Of a stretch of 64,000 nt of DNA, positions 24,895 through 34,813 are shown piece by piece. The notes under the pieces are model-generated. The model had not been told where the DNA came from. It did no database searches and was given only the letters and a program-made list of their open reading frames with translations. The stretch is from the NCBI GenBank assembly GCA_041736675.1, contig JBGSTD010000063.1:1-64000 (forward strand), given 5' to 3'. The stretch's first letter is position 1. Every line of letters starts with the position of its first letter. Source of the stretch: Salaquimonas sp041736675. GTDB lineage: Bacteria; Pseudomonadota; Alphaproteobacteria; Rhizobiales; Rhizobiaceae. A program made the position numbers and the translations under genes.

Positions 24895-26453
24895 TGCAGC
24901 TTACGGTTTGGACATATGAAGGGCCGCCCCATGTGGGGGCAATGCGTGTGGCTGCGTCAATGAGGGATGTGCATTATGTATTGCATGCGCCCCAGGGTGA
25001 CACCTATGCGGATCTCCTGTTCACAATGATCGAACGGCGCAATTCGCGCCCGCCGGTGACCTATACCACGTTTCAGGCGCGTGACCTGTCGGGAGATACT
25101 GCCGAGATTTTCAAGACAGCCTGCGCCGAGGCTGCCGAGCGGTTCAAGCCAAAAGCCATGCTTGTTGGTTCATCCTGCACTGCCGAATTGATTCAAGATG
25201 ATCCGGGTGGGCTTGCCAAAACCCTTGACCTTGCAATGCCGGTTATTGCGCTGGAATTGCCCTCCTATCAGAAAAAGGAAAACTGGGGCGCTGCGGAAAC
25301 CTTTTATCGCCTGGTTCGTGCCTTTGCCGCTGGTAAAGAGCGTCCTGTATCCATCGCCAAAAACTCCTGCAACATACTCGGACCCACCTCGCTTGGGTTC
25401 AGAAACCGGGATGACATTCGCGAGATCACTCATTTGCTTGATCGCATGGGGGTTGAAGTGAATGTTGTTGCGCCGCTTGATGCCTCGCCCGATGACCTTT
25501 CTCGTCTTCCTGAGGCTGCCTTCAATATTGTGCTATATCCCGAAATTGCTGACGTGGCCGCGCGCTGGCTTCACAAGACCTACGGGCAGGAAATGGTGAC
25601 GACGGTGCCGATCGGCGTCAACGCGACAGCAAGGTTCATTGATGAAGTAGCAGCGTTGGCTGGCACTGATCCGGCCCTTGGTTATCTTGACAATCAGGAG
25701 CGGCTTTCCTGGTATTCGCGCTCCATTGACAGCAATTATCTCACTAACAAGCGTGTATTCATTTTTGGTGATGCGACCCATGCCATTGCTGCGGCACACA
25801 TTGCCGAAAAGGAGCTGGGTTTCAAAGTTTGTGGCATCGGCACCTATTCACGGGAATTTGCCCGCGATGTGCGCGCTGTCGCTGATGAATATGGTGTTGA
25901 GGCGGTTATCTGCGATGACCACCTGGAGGTAGAAGATGCGATCATAGCGGCCCAGCCCGAACTTGTTTTGGGCACCCAAATGGAACGTCATGTGGCAAAG
26001 CGCCTGCGTATTCCCTGCGCCGTGATTTCTTCTCCTGTACACGTGCAGGATTTCCCCGCCCGTCATTCGCCGCAAATGGGCCATGAGGGTGCGAATGTCA
26101 TATTTGACAGTTGGGTGCACCCTCTGATGATGGGTCTGGAAGAGCATTTGCTTGGCATGTTCCGCAACGATTTCGAGTTCAATGATGACGCTGCGTCTTC
26201 GCACCTGCACGGGGAGGGTGTTCCTGCGCCAGCTTCTGCAGTCAGCGGGGCCCGTGCAACGGAAAATGCGACTGCCGCAATTCATGATTCAGTTTCGCTC
26301 TGGACAATGGATGCCGAGAAGGAACTCAAGAAAATACCGTTCTTTGTGCGCGGGAAAGCGCGACGCAACACAGAACTTTTCGCCAACCAAAATGGCCTGG
26401 GCCAGATAACCGTGGAGACGTTGTACGATGCCAAAGCGCATTTCGCCCGATAG
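24894..26453 (+). CDS. bchB: Light-independent protochlorophyllide reductase subunit B
   Basis: BchB (519 aa) is the second NB subunit. Asp36 (in APQGDTYADLLF) is the unusual aspartate ligand of the NB cluster known from Rhodobacter BchB. The N-terminus MQLTVWTYEGPPHVGAMRVA and the SSCTAELIQDDPGGLA segment are characteristic. A C-terminal domain of the BchB family (MDAEKELKKIPFFVRGKARR and FANQNGLGQITVETLYDAK) is intact. The 3' end overlaps bchH by 26 bases. Confidence 0.97.
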   Translation: MQLTVWTYEGPPHVGAMRVAASMRDVHYVLHAPQGDTYADLLFTMIERRNSRPPVTYTTFQARDLSGDTAEIFKTACAEAAERFKPKAMLVGSSCTAELIQDDPGGLAKTLDLAMPVIALELPSYQKKENWGAAETFYRLVRAFAAGKERPVSIAKNSCNILGPTSLGFRNRDDIREITHLLDRMGVEVNVVAPLDASPDDLSRLPEAAFNIVLYPEIADVAARWLHKTYGQEMVTTVPIGVNATARFIDEVAALAGTDPALGYLDNQERLSWYSRSIDSNYLTNKRVFIFGDATHAIAAAHIAEKELGFKVCGIGTYSREFARDVRAVADEYGVEAVICDDHLEVEDAIIAAQPELVLGTQMERHVAKRLRIPCAVISSPVHVQDFPARHSPQMGHEGANVIFDSWVHPLMMGLEEHLLGMFRNDFEFNDDAASSHLHGEGVPAPASAVSGARATENATAAIHDSVSLWTMDAEKELKKIPFFVRGKARRNTELFANQNGLGQITVETLYDAKAHFAR

Positions 26454-29400
26454 CGCCTCACCGGTGAACGTGGTGTTGATCACGCTTGACAATCACATGT
26501 CTGCGGCAGTCGACGATGCACGCTTGATGCTGCGCGGCGAACTGCCGAACCTCAACCTCTCGGTTCATGCGGCGACGGATTGGGATGAAAACCCGGATGC
26601 CCTGCAGGCCTGCAAGGATGACGTTGCCAAAGGCGATATCATTGTGGCCTCCATGCTGTTCATTGAGGAACATGTGAAGGCGATCAGCGAGGATCTCAAG
26701 GCCCGCAGCGGCAAATGTGATGCCATGGTCTGCTGCATGTCCACCGGTGAGATCATGCGCTATACCGCCATGGGCAAGTTCAAGATGGATGGTGAGCAGA
26801 AGGGGCCATTGGCCCTGCTGAAAAAGCTGCGCGGCGATTCCATGAAGTCGAAAAAGGAAGAAACGTCAGGCAAGAGTTCCGGCGAAAAGCAGATGGCAAT
26901 GTTGCGCCGGCTGCCTAAACTGCTGCGCTTCATTCCCGGTACAGCTCAGGATGTCCGCAATTATTTCCTGACACTGCAATACCGGATCGCAGCTTCTGAT
27001 GAAAACATCGCCAACATGGTTCGTCTGCTGGTGAGCAAATATTGCCGCCAGGAACTAAAGATACAGCATGGCAAGATTGCCGTGAAAGCACCTGTCGAGT
27101 ATCCCGATACCGGGATTTACCACCCCAGTTTCGTTGGGAAAGTAAGCACCAGGATCAGTGATCTCAGCTTGAAGAGACAAGCAAAGGGAACAATCGGACT
27201 ATTGCTGCTGCGCAGTTACATTCTTTCGGGTGATACCGGCCATTATGACGGAGTGATTGCCCAATTCGAAGCCAAGGGCTTCAATGTCGTTCCAGTCTTT
27301 TGCAGCGGACTTGACATGCGTGCTGCCATTGACCGTTTCCTGTCCGGCGGCGAAAATGGCGTATCAATTGATGCGCTGGTGTCACTCACCGGATTTTCCC
27401 TGGTGGGCGGACCTGCCTATAGCGACGCCAGCGCCGCAGCCAAAATACTGATGGCGCTCGATGTGCCCTACATTTCCGCACATGTTACCGAGTTTCAATC
27501 CATCGAGAAATGGGAGGCCTCAGACCAGGGGTTGATGCCGATCGAATCAACATTGATGGTTGCCATTCCGGAATTGGATGGAGCCAGTGGTTCCATAGTC
27601 TTTGGCGGAAGGCTGGACAATCGCGAAGGTGCCAGCCAAGCCTGTGTGTGTTCGCGCAAACTCGGGCAATGTCCTTCAGGCCGGGCCTGCATGAGGCCCC
27701 ATGGCGAACGGGTTTCAATGCTTACTGCCCGTGTTGAAAAACTGATTGCACTACGCAAGACAGCGCGCGCGGAGCGCAAGATAGCTATCACAATTTTCAA
27801 TTTCCCGCCCAATGCCGGCAATATGGGAACTGCCGCGTTTCTCTCGGTTTTCAAATCGCTTCATGCGACCCTGATCAAGATGAAGGCAGAGGGTTACAGC
27901 GTTGAAGTACCTTATAGTGTTGATGAACTCCGCGACATGGTGCTGCATGGAAATGCGGACATGTATGGCTCGCTCGCCAATGTGCACGCGATCATAGCAA
28001 CTGATGACCATGTCCGTGGTGAGCCGCATCTCAAGGAAATCGAGGCACAATGGGGTCCTGCGCCCGGGCGTATTTTTTCAAATGGCCGGGGGATATTCAT
28101 TCTTGGCAAACAACTGGGCAATGTTCTTGTCGCGGTTCAACCGGGCTTTGGATATGAAGGCGATCCGATGAGGTTGCTGTTTGAAAAAGGCTTTGCACCA
28201 ACGCATGCTTTTGCTGCCTTTTACCGGTATCTGAAAACCGGGTTTGCTGCCGATGCTGTTCTGCATTTCGGTACCCATGGCGCATTGGAATTCATGCCAG
28301 GTAAACAGGTCGGTCTTTCGGGCGATTGCTGGCCGGACCGTCTGATCGGGGATATGCCGAACCTCTATTTTTATGCGGCAAACAATCCTTCCGAGGGAAC
28401 GATTGCCAAGCGGCGCTCGGCAGCAACGCTTGTTTCCTACCTGACACCGCCGGTGACACAGGCTGGGCTTTACAAGGGCCTGAGCGAGTTAAAGGCTTCA
28501 CTTGACCGTTACCGTACCGTTTCTCCGGAAGAAATTTCAACACGGTCCGATATTTTCAACCTCATTGCCGCCCAGGCAGAACAGCTTGAACTTCATAAGG
28601 TACTTGAAGGTCGAAGCATGGATGAAGGGGCTGAAAAACTGGCGTTGGCCATGCTGGAACTTGAGCATGCGCTTATCCCCCACGGTTTGCACATTGCAGG
28701 TGAAGCAATGAGTGCCGAGGAACGCAGCGAAATGCTCGCCATTGTTTCTGAAGGCATTCCGCAGGATGCAGGCGGACCGGTTTCGGCTGATATCATTGCC
28801 TCGATCATTTCCGGCGATGGAAACAGCATAGCCAATGCAATCAAAGCTTCAGGTGAGCATGCGGGTGCCCATATCGAGCGGCTGGTGAAGATGAACCTTG
28901 ATCTATCGCAGAACCATGAATTGGATGGAATCATCACTGCGCTTGACGGGCGGTTTGTTCCGCCTTCACCAAGTGGAGATTTGATCCGTACACCCGAAAT
29001 GCTTCCGACCGGGCGCAATATCCACGGGTTCGACCCTTTCGGAATTCCAAGCACCTATGCGGTACGTGACGGCGAGTGCCAGGCCGCCAAGGTTCTGGCG
29101 CGTTATCTTGAAACCAACAACCAATTGCCTGAAACGATTGCCGTGGTTCTTTGGGGAACAGACAATCTCAAGACCGGCGGTGCGCCACTGGCCCAGGCAC
29201 TTTATCTCATGGGTGCCCGGCCGCGCCGGGATGCGTATAACCGGGTTTGCGGAGCGGAGCTTATTCACCTTGATGAATTGAAGCGGCCGCGCATTGACGC
29301 GATCATGACCCTGTCAGGCATTTTCCGCGATTTGCTGCCCCTGCAGGCATCCATGTTGGCTGAGGCGAGCTACCTTGCTGCCATAGCTGATGAGCCGGTT

Positions 29401-30207
29401 GAAAAGAACTTCATTCGCAAGCATGCGCTGGCCTATGCAGCCAAGAACGGTTGTGACCTTGAGGCTGCGGCATACAGGGTATTCTCCAACGCTGAAGGCA
29501 ATTATGGTTCCAACGTGAATTTTCTGATTGGCTCCAGTGCTTGGGACAACGAGCAGGAAATTGCCGATACCTATACCAGTCGCAAAAGTTTCGCGATTTC
29601 GCGCAAGGGCAAGACCAGCCAGCAGACTGAGCTGCTGGAAACGGTTTTGGGTTGTGTTGACATGGCCTATCAGAATCTTGAATCCGTTGAACTTGGCGTA
29701 ACAACGATTGACCATTATTTCGATACGCTGGGCGGTATTGTAAAGGCCGCATCCATTGCCAATGGCGGCAAGCCGCTTCCTGTATACATCTCTGATGAAA
29801 CGCAAGGGACAGGCAAGGTACGCACGCTTGGTGAACAGCTTGCTTTGGAGACCCGCACCCGCTCCCTTAATCCGAAATGGTTTGAGGGCATGTTGCAGCA
29901 TGGCCATGAGGGAGTTCGCCAGATTGAGGCGCAGATCGGCAATACCCTTGGGTGGTCGGCCACCACGGGCGAAGTGGAGCCTTGGGTCTATCAGCAGCTA
30001 ACGGAAACATTTGTGCTGGACGATGACATGCGCCGCCGGCTCGCCGAACTCAATCCGGCCGCATCATCGCGTATGGCATCCAAATTGATGGAAGCCCATG
30101 AACGCGATTACTGGCATCCGGACGAAGCAACTTTAAACGCCCTCAGGGCTGCCAGCGAGGAGTTGGAAGACCGTCTCGAGGGCATTATGGTGGAGGCTGC
30201 CGAATGA
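26428..30207 (+). CDS. bchH: Magnesium chelatase subunit H
   Basis: This is the very large (1259 aa) porphyrin-binding catalytic subunit of Mg-chelatase, which inserts Mg2+ into protoporphyrin IX together with the BchI/BchD motor encoded at 57-60 kb. Landmarks include NVVLITLDNHMSAAVDDARL at the start, the CVCSRKLGQCPSGRACMRPH insertion region, LHFGTHGALEFMPGKQVGLS and the C-terminal ATTGEVEPWVYQQLTETFVL. The start at 26428 lies inside bchB; the protein starts PKRISPDSASPVNVVLITLD. The length is within the family range. Confidence 0.97.
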   Translation: MPKRISPDSASPVNVVLITLDNHMSAAVDDARLMLRGELPNLNLSVHAATDWDENPDALQACKDDVAKGDIIVASMLFIEEHVKAISEDLKARSGKCDAMVCCMSTGEIMRYTAMGKFKMDGEQKGPLALLKKLRGDSMKSKKEETSGKSSGEKQMAMLRRLPKLLRFIPGTAQDVRNYFLTLQYRIAASDENIANMVRLLVSKYCRQELKIQHGKIAVKAPVEYPDTGIYHPSFVGKVSTRISDLSLKRQAKGTIGLLLLRSYILSGDTGHYDGVIAQFEAKGFNVVPVFCSGLDMRAAIDRFLSGGENGVSIDALVSLTGFSLVGGPAYSDASAAAKILMALDVPYISAHVTEFQSIEKWEASDQGLMPIESTLMVAIPELDGASGSIVFGGRLDNREGASQACVCSRKLGQCPSGRACMRPHGERVSMLTARVEKLIALRKTARAERKIAITIFNFPPNAGNMGTAAFLSVFKSLHATLIKMKAEGYSVEVPYSVDELRDMVLHGNADMYGSLANVHAIIATDDHVRGEPHLKEIEAQWGPAPGRIFSNGRGIFILGKQLGNVLVAVQPGFGYEGDPMRLLFEKGFAPTHAFAAFYRYLKTGFAADAVLHFGTHGALEFMPGKQVGLSGDCWPDRLIGDMPNLYFYAANNPSEGTIAKRRSAATLVSYLTPPVTQAGLYKGLSELKASLDRYRTVSPEEISTRSDIFNLIAAQAEQLELHKVLEGRSMDEGAEKLALAMLELEHALIPHGLHIAGEAMSAEERSEMLAIVSEGIPQDAGGPVSADIIASIISGDGNSIANAIKASGEHAGAHIERLVKMNLDLSQNHELDGIITALDGRFVPPSPSGDLIRTPEMLPTGRNIHGFDPFGIPSTYAVRDGECQAAKVLARYLETNNQLPETIAVVLWGTDNLKTGGAPLAQALYLMGARPRRDAYNRVCGAELIHLDELKRPRIDAIMTLSGIFRDLLPLQASMLAEASYLAAIADEPVEKNFIRKHALAYAAKNGCDLEAAAYRVFSNAEGNYGSNVNFLIGSSAWDNEQEIADTYTSRKSFAISRKGKTSQQTELLETVLGCVDMAYQNLESVELGVTTIDHYFDTLGGIVKAASIANGGKPLPVYISDETQGTGKVRTLGEQLALETRTRSLNPKWFEGMLQHGHEGVRQIEAQIGNTLGWSATTGEVEPWVYQQLTETFVLDDDMRRRLAELNPAASSRMASKLMEAHERDYWHPDEATLNALRAASEELEDRLEGIMVEAAE

Positions 30208-31136
30208 ATATTTATACGCATCCAAAGACAGCGGAGCGCGAGATAAAACTTGCGAGCAAGCTCAAGGAACGCGGTGAGGACGGTGAAGGCAGCGTTCAGG
30301 TTCATCTGGATCCAACGATGGAAATTGATGGCGCGAAGGTTTTCGCCATCTACGGTAAGGGCGGGATTGGAAAATCCACTACCTCGTCCAATTTGTCTGT
30401 GGCATTTTCCATGCTGGGCAAGCGGGTACTTCAGATCGGTTGTGATCCGAAACATGATTCCACATTCACTCTGACCAAGAGCCTGATCCCGACAGTGATT
30501 GATGTTCTTGAGAAGGTTGATTTCCATTCTGAGGAATTGCGTCCGGAAGATTACATGGTTGAAGGCTTCAACGGCGTTCAATGCATTGAAGCGGGTGGCC
30601 CGCCAGCAGGTACAGGATGCGGTGGATATGTTGTCGGTCAAACCGTCAAGCTTTTGAAGGAACATCATCTTCTCGATGACACGGATGTCGTTATCTTTGA
30701 CGTGCTTGGAGATGTTGTTTGTGGTGGGTTCGCCTCTCCCCTGCAACATGCTGAACGCGCAGTTGTCGTTGCGGCCAATGACTTTGACTCGATTTTTGCC
30801 ATGAACAGGATTGTAGCCGCGATCAAGGCCAAGGCGAAAAACTACGAAGTTCGCCTTGGCGGGGTTATCGCAAACCGCTCACGCGAAACAGACCAGATAG
30901 ATCGATACAATGAGGCAATCGGGCTTACACGCCTTGCGCATATTCCAGATTCGGATCACGTGCGGCTGTCGCGCCTTAAAAAATGCACTCTTTTCGAGAT
31001 GGGGGACAGCGCTGATATCGCAGCGATCCAAAGCGAATATATGAAGCTTGCCGAGACGATGTGGGCTGGAACAAAGGCGCACAACGCAGAGCCAATGAAA
31101 GACCGGGAAATCTTTGAATTTCTCGGATTCGAATAG
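30204..31136 (+). CDS. bchL: Protochlorophyllide reductase iron-sulfur ATP-binding protein BchL
   Basis: This NifH-like homodimeric reductase (310 aa) donates electrons to BchN-BchB with ATP hydrolysis. The P-loop is IYGKGGIGKSTTSSNLSVAF at about residues 49-68. The Cys ligands of the shared [4Fe-4S] cluster lie in GTGCGGYVVGQ and DVVCGGFASPL. The DEVRLSRLKK-type ending is typical (SDHVRLSRLKKCTLFEMGDS). It overlaps bchH by four bases. Confidence 0.97.
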   Translation: MNIYTHPKTAEREIKLASKLKERGEDGEGSVQVHLDPTMEIDGAKVFAIYGKGGIGKSTTSSNLSVAFSMLGKRVLQIGCDPKHDSTFTLTKSLIPTVIDVLEKVDFHSEELRPEDYMVEGFNGVQCIEAGGPPAGTGCGGYVVGQTVKLLKEHHLLDDTDVVIFDVLGDVVCGGFASPLQHAERAVVVAANDFDSIFAMNRIVAAIKAKAKNYEVRLGGVIANRSRETDQIDRYNEAIGLTRLAHIPDSDHVRLSRLKKCTLFEMGDSADIAAIQSEYMKLAETMWAGTKAHNAEPMKDREIFEFLGFE

Positions 31137-31153
31137 GAGCTTTGCGGAACGTC

Positions 31154-31876
31154 ATGACCAAAACGAGTTATCTTCAACGCCGCCACGAGATCGAAACATA
31201 CTTCGACAAGACAGCGCTTGATTCCTGGAAGAAGTTGACAGGCGAACAGCCGGTAAGTGGAATCCGGGCGACTGTTCGTGCCGGACGCGAAGAAATGCGC
31301 AAGACGCTGCTTTCGTTTTTGCCAGCCGATTTGCACGGTTGGCGTATACTGGATGCCGGCTGCGGATCTGGCGTCATGTCTTTCGAACTGGCGGCACGCG
31401 GGGCCGATGTTCTTGGTGTCGATCTTTCACCTCAGATGATCGGCTTTGCAAAAGAGAGGCAACACAAGGCTGGTGTGCCCGTGTCATCGCTTTGCGGAAA
31501 GGGCGGAAGCGTGAGGCTTGAGGCTGGTGACATGTTGGCTGATAGCCTTGGCAGGTTTGATGCAATCGTTTCCATGGATGCCCTCATCCATTATGCGGCA
31601 AAAGACTGTGAGGATGCCTTGCACCGCCTGGCCGGACGCACGTACAAGACGATGGTCTTTACGGTTGCACCAAAGACATTGCCGCTGATGCTGATGCTTG
31701 GAGCTGGTAAAATTCTACCCCGCTCTGATCGTTCACCAGCATTGTATCCAATCAATCATGAAAGGCTGGTTGGTAGGCTGCTGGAGCGTCCTGATATGGA
31801 TGGCTGGAAAGCCGGGCGGTCGCGTCGTGTTTCAGGTGGATTTTACACCTCCCAGGCAGTGGAGGTGATCCGCTGA
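31154..31876 (+). CDS. bchM: Magnesium protoporphyrin IX methyltransferase BchM
   Basis: BchM (240 aa) methylates Mg-protoporphyrin IX at the C13 propionate using S-adenosylmethionine, producing the substrate of AcsF. SAM-binding motif I is ILDAGCGSGVMSFELAARGA, followed by DVLGVDLSPQMIGFAKERQ. I chose the ATG at 31154 because homologues begin with a short (S/T)YxxRR segment (here TKTSYLQRRHEIETYFDKTA). A TTG at 31142 lies too close to the AGGAG. The stop codon TGA overlaps the start of lhaA by one base. Confidence 0.95.
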   Translation: MTKTSYLQRRHEIETYFDKTALDSWKKLTGEQPVSGIRATVRAGREEMRKTLLSFLPADLHGWRILDAGCGSGVMSFELAARGADVLGVDLSPQMIGFAKERQHKAGVPVSSLCGKGGSVRLEAGDMLADSLGRFDAIVSMDALIHYAAKDCEDALHRLAGRTYKTMVFTVAPKTLPLMLMLGAGKILPRSDRSPALYPINHERLVGRLLERPDMDGWKAGRSRRVSGGFYTSQAVEVIR

Positions 31877-33321
31877 TGAGTGCTCGCCAGGAGATGTCAA
31901 AAAAGTGGATCGGGCTTTGGCAGTCTGTTGGCACGCGGTACATGCCGTTTGCCGATGCCGCCAGTGAAGATTTGCCGCTTGGCCGTCTGCTGCGCCTCGC
32001 ATTGTTTCAGGTCTCTGCCGGAATGGTGGTGGTACTGCTGACTGGAACGCTCAACCGCGTGATGGTCATTGAACTGGATCTTTCCGTCAGCCTTGTTGCA
32101 GCGATGATTTCTATCCCGGTTCTCGCCGCTCCCCTGCGTGTACTTGTCGGGCATCGCTCAGATACCTATCGCTCGGTTCTGGGCTGGCGCCGTGTTCCGT
32201 ATTTGTGGCTGGGTTCCATGCTGCAATTTGGCGGCCTGGCAATAATGCCCTTCGCTCTGCTGCTTTTGCAATCCCAAATGACCGGGCCTTCCTGGGCCGG
32301 GCCTGTCGGTGCAGCGTTGGCTTTCATCATTACAGGGTTCGGATTACATACAGCGCAAACTGCCGGGCTGGCACTTGCGACCGATCTGGTTGCGAAGGAC
32401 AAGCGTCCAAGGGTTGTCGCCCTGTTGTATGTCATGCTGCTGATCGGCATGATCGCCGCCGCACTTGCCTTCAGTTATCTGCTGGCTGATTTCAGTGCCA
32501 TGCGGCTGATCCAGGTTATCCAAGGAGCAGCAGTTGTGTCGCTTGCTATCAATGTGATTGCCATGTGGAAACAGGAGGCTCGCAATCCTGAGCTCACAAG
32601 CGCAACCAGAGAGACGGCAAGTTTTTCCCAGACGCTGAAACTGTATCGCCAGGATCCGCGCACGGGGCGGCTGCTGCTTGCAGTGGCCCTCGGTTCAGCT
32701 GCATTTTCCATGCAGGATGTTTTACTTGAACCCTATGGCGGCGAAATTCTCGGTATGAGTGTCAGTCAAACAACTCTTTTGACAGCCCTTTGGGCTTTTG
32801 GTGCGCTGGTCGGATTTGCCCTTGCAGGAAGAATGCTTCTCAAAGGCGCACAAATGCACAGGGTTGCGGCCTTTGGGTCGCTTGCAGGCGTCGCTGCCTT
32901 TTCTGCGATCATTTTTTCCTTTCCGGCACAATCGCTTAGCCTGTTCGCCATGGGCGCCATGCTGGTCGGCTTTGGCGGCGGCCTTTTCGCCGTTGGCACC
33001 ATGTTGGCAGCGATGGAAATTTCGGACGGGCGCAATGACAGCGGTTTCGTCATTGGGGCATGGAGCGCCATTCAGGCAACCGCCATCGGAGCAAGTCTGG
33101 CGATCGGCGGCCTGATCAAGGATGCCGTGAACAGCGTCTCAGTCAACGGAAACCTGGGCGAGGCGCTTAACTCGTCGGCCACCGGATATCTGTTCGTGTA
33201 CCACCTGGAAATCGGGTTGTTGTTTGTGAGTTTGGTCGTGTTGGGTCCGCTGGTTGGGCCCAAATACAGTAAAAATCGAAATCAAAGAAAAGAATTTGGT
33301 CTGGCGGAAATGCCAGGCTGA
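31876..33321 (+). CDS. lhaA: LhaA-type LH1 assembly/bacteriochlorophyll-delivery protein (PucC family)
   Basis: This is a second PucC/LhaA-family protein (481 aa, about twelve hydrophobic segments), distinct from the one near bchG. In Rhodobacter, LhaA aids LH1 assembly and probably channels bacteriochlorophyll to the PufA/PufB polypeptides. Motifs are FQVSAGMVVVLLTGTLNRVM, IPVLAAPLRVLVGHRSDTYR and SVLGWRRVPYLWLGSMLQFG. Position between bchM and puhA is the classical one for lhaA, which decides the name. Confidence 0.94.
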   Translation: MSARQEMSKKWIGLWQSVGTRYMPFADAASEDLPLGRLLRLALFQVSAGMVVVLLTGTLNRVMVIELDLSVSLVAAMISIPVLAAPLRVLVGHRSDTYRSVLGWRRVPYLWLGSMLQFGGLAIMPFALLLLQSQMTGPSWAGPVGAALAFIITGFGLHTAQTAGLALATDLVAKDKRPRVVALLYVMLLIGMIAAALAFSYLLADFSAMRLIQVIQGAAVVSLAINVIAMWKQEARNPELTSATRETASFSQTLKLYRQDPRTGRLLLAVALGSAAFSMQDVLLEPYGGEILGMSVSQTTLLTALWAFGALVGFALAGRMLLKGAQMHRVAAFGSLAGVAAFSAIIFSFPAQSLSLFAMGAMLVGFGGGLFAVGTMLAAMEISDGRNDSGFVIGAWSAIQATAIGASLAIGGLIKDAVNSVSVNGNLGEALNSSATGYLFVYHLEIGLLFVSLVVLGPLVGPKYSKNRNQRKEFGLAEMPG

Positions 33322-33348
33322 CAGTTTTGTTATGAGAGGAGGTCAGTC

Positions 33349-34131
33349 ATGACTGGTCAAATAGTTGGAAATATCGATGTTGCACAGGTTGTGCTCTATG
33401 CGTTCTGGATCTTTTTCGCATGCCTGATCTGGTATATCCGGAAGGAGGACAGGCGCGAGGGATATCCGCTTGAGGATGATCTGACGGGAAACTACAACAA
33501 GGCTCCCTGGTTGTTTGTTGCTTCGCCAAAGACTTTCAAGCTGGCACATGGCGGGGGAGTGGTCTCAGCTCCAGATTTCAAGCGGGATGACCGTCCGATC
33601 AACGCTGAGCGCGGCACCAATTTTGCTGGTGATCCATTGCATCCGGTCGGTAATCCCATGCTGGCAGGCGTTGGTCCGGGTTCATGGGCAAATCGTTCCA
33701 ACAAACCTGATTTGACAGCCCATGGAGATCCCCGCATTGTACCGCTTCGTGCAGACAAGGCATTTGCAATTGCTGCCGGTGAAACCGATCCCCGGGGCAT
33801 GGCCGTGATGGGATGTGATGGTGTCATCGCAGGTACGGTGACCGATGTGTGGGTTGACCGCTCGGAATATCTGATCCGCTATTATGAAGTTTCGCTTGGT
33901 ATCGGAAAAGAGGCATTCAGCGTCCTATTGCCGAACAATTTCGTTGTCTTCAAGAGTACAAGAAGCGGAAAGGTACTTTATGTTCACGCCATTACGGCAG
34001 CACAATTCGCCGATGTGCCAAAAGCTGCCAAAAAGTCCCAGGTAACCCTGCTGGAGGAAGACAAAATAGCCGCCTATTACGGTGGTGGTCTACTCTATGC
34101 GTTGCCAAACCGTGGGGAGCCATTGCTGTGA
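33349..34131 (+). CDS. puhA: Photosynthetic reaction centre H subunit
   Basis: PuhA (260 aa) caps the cytoplasmic face of the reaction centre and tunes proton delivery to the QB quinone. A single transmembrane helix (AQVVLYAFWIFFACLIWYI, about residues 12-30) is followed by a globular domain with REGYPLEDDL, DLTAHGDPRIVPLRADKAFA and a PRC-barrel-like region (GVIAGTVTDVWVDRSEYLIR). A strong GAGGAGG sequence precedes the ATG. It overlaps puhB by four bases (GTGA). Confidence 0.97.
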   Translation: MTGQIVGNIDVAQVVLYAFWIFFACLIWYIRKEDRREGYPLEDDLTGNYNKAPWLFVASPKTFKLAHGGGVVSAPDFKRDDRPINAERGTNFAGDPLHPVGNPMLAGVGPGSWANRSNKPDLTAHGDPRIVPLRADKAFAIAAGETDPRGMAVMGCDGVIAGTVTDVWVDRSEYLIRYYEVSLGIGKEAFSVLLPNNFVVFKSTRSGKVLYVHAITAAQFADVPKAAKKSQVTLLEEDKIAAYYGGGLLYALPNRGEPLL

Positions 34132-34805
34132 AACAGTTTGTCACCAGAGAACATGACCTTGAACCCGTAGCGGGACTGCCAGGCCGTTTGCCAGAAGGCG
34201 AGCATATTGTCTGGCAGGGTCGCCCCAACTCAAAGCTTGTGGGATCGCGAATTCTGAAAATGAAGTGGATTGGCGGATATTTCGTCATTCTTGCTCTATG
34301 GGCAATCATTGCCGGTTTCAACGACGGACGCACCGTGGGAGGTATTTTGTTTTCCGCAGGCGTTCTGGCACTTCTGGGTATGGTACTTGTTGGATTACTG
34401 GAACTGTTTGCCTGGGGTGTTGAGAGAACGACGCTCTACACGATCACCAACAAGCGTGTTGTGATGCGCATCGGTGTCGCGCTGTCTGTGACGCTCAATC
34501 TTCCTTTCAGCCAGATCGCGTCGGCAGCAGTGGAGAAGGACAAGGATGGAAACGGCAGCATCGCGCTTCGGCTCAATCCCGGACACCGGATTTCATGGTT
34601 GATGCAGTGGCCCCATACCCGGGTCTGGCGCTTTGCCGAAGTTGAGCCCAGCCTGATTTGCCTTCACAAAGTTGATGAAGCTGCAGCGCTTCTGGCCAAC
34701 CAGTTGTCGATCTTTGCAGGCAAAGGCATTTCCCAGCGTGTCGAGATCTTATCCAGTTCCAATGACAACAAGGTCGAGAGGCCGGTTGTTGCAGCAGCAG
34801 ATTAG
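34128..34805 (+). CDS. puhB: Photosynthetic complex assembly protein PuhB
   Basis: PuhB (225 aa) is a membrane protein needed for reaction-centre assembly. It has an N-terminal LPEGEHIVWQGRPNSKLVGS segment, about three transmembrane segments (GGYFVILALWAIIAGFN, GILFSAGVLALLGMVLVGLL) and a C-terminal PH-like domain (RTTLYTITNKRVVMRIGVAL). The start is a GTG overlapping the puhA stop. The 8-base gap to puhC and shared strand suggest one transcript. Confidence 0.95.
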   Translation: MKQFVTREHDLEPVAGLPGRLPEGEHIVWQGRPNSKLVGSRILKMKWIGGYFVILALWAIIAGFNDGRTVGGILFSAGVLALLGMVLVGLLELFAWGVERTTLYTITNKRVVMRIGVALSVTLNLPFSQIASAAVEKDKDGNGSIALRLNPGHRISWLMQWPHTRVWRFAEVEPSLICLHKVDEAAALLANQLSIFAGKGISQRVEILSSSNDNKVERPVVAAAD

Positions 34806-34813
34806 GTGACAAA

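Noticed and set aside
29314..29907. A 197-codon minus-strand open frame.
   Set aside because: Antisense to bchH, with no recognisable domain.
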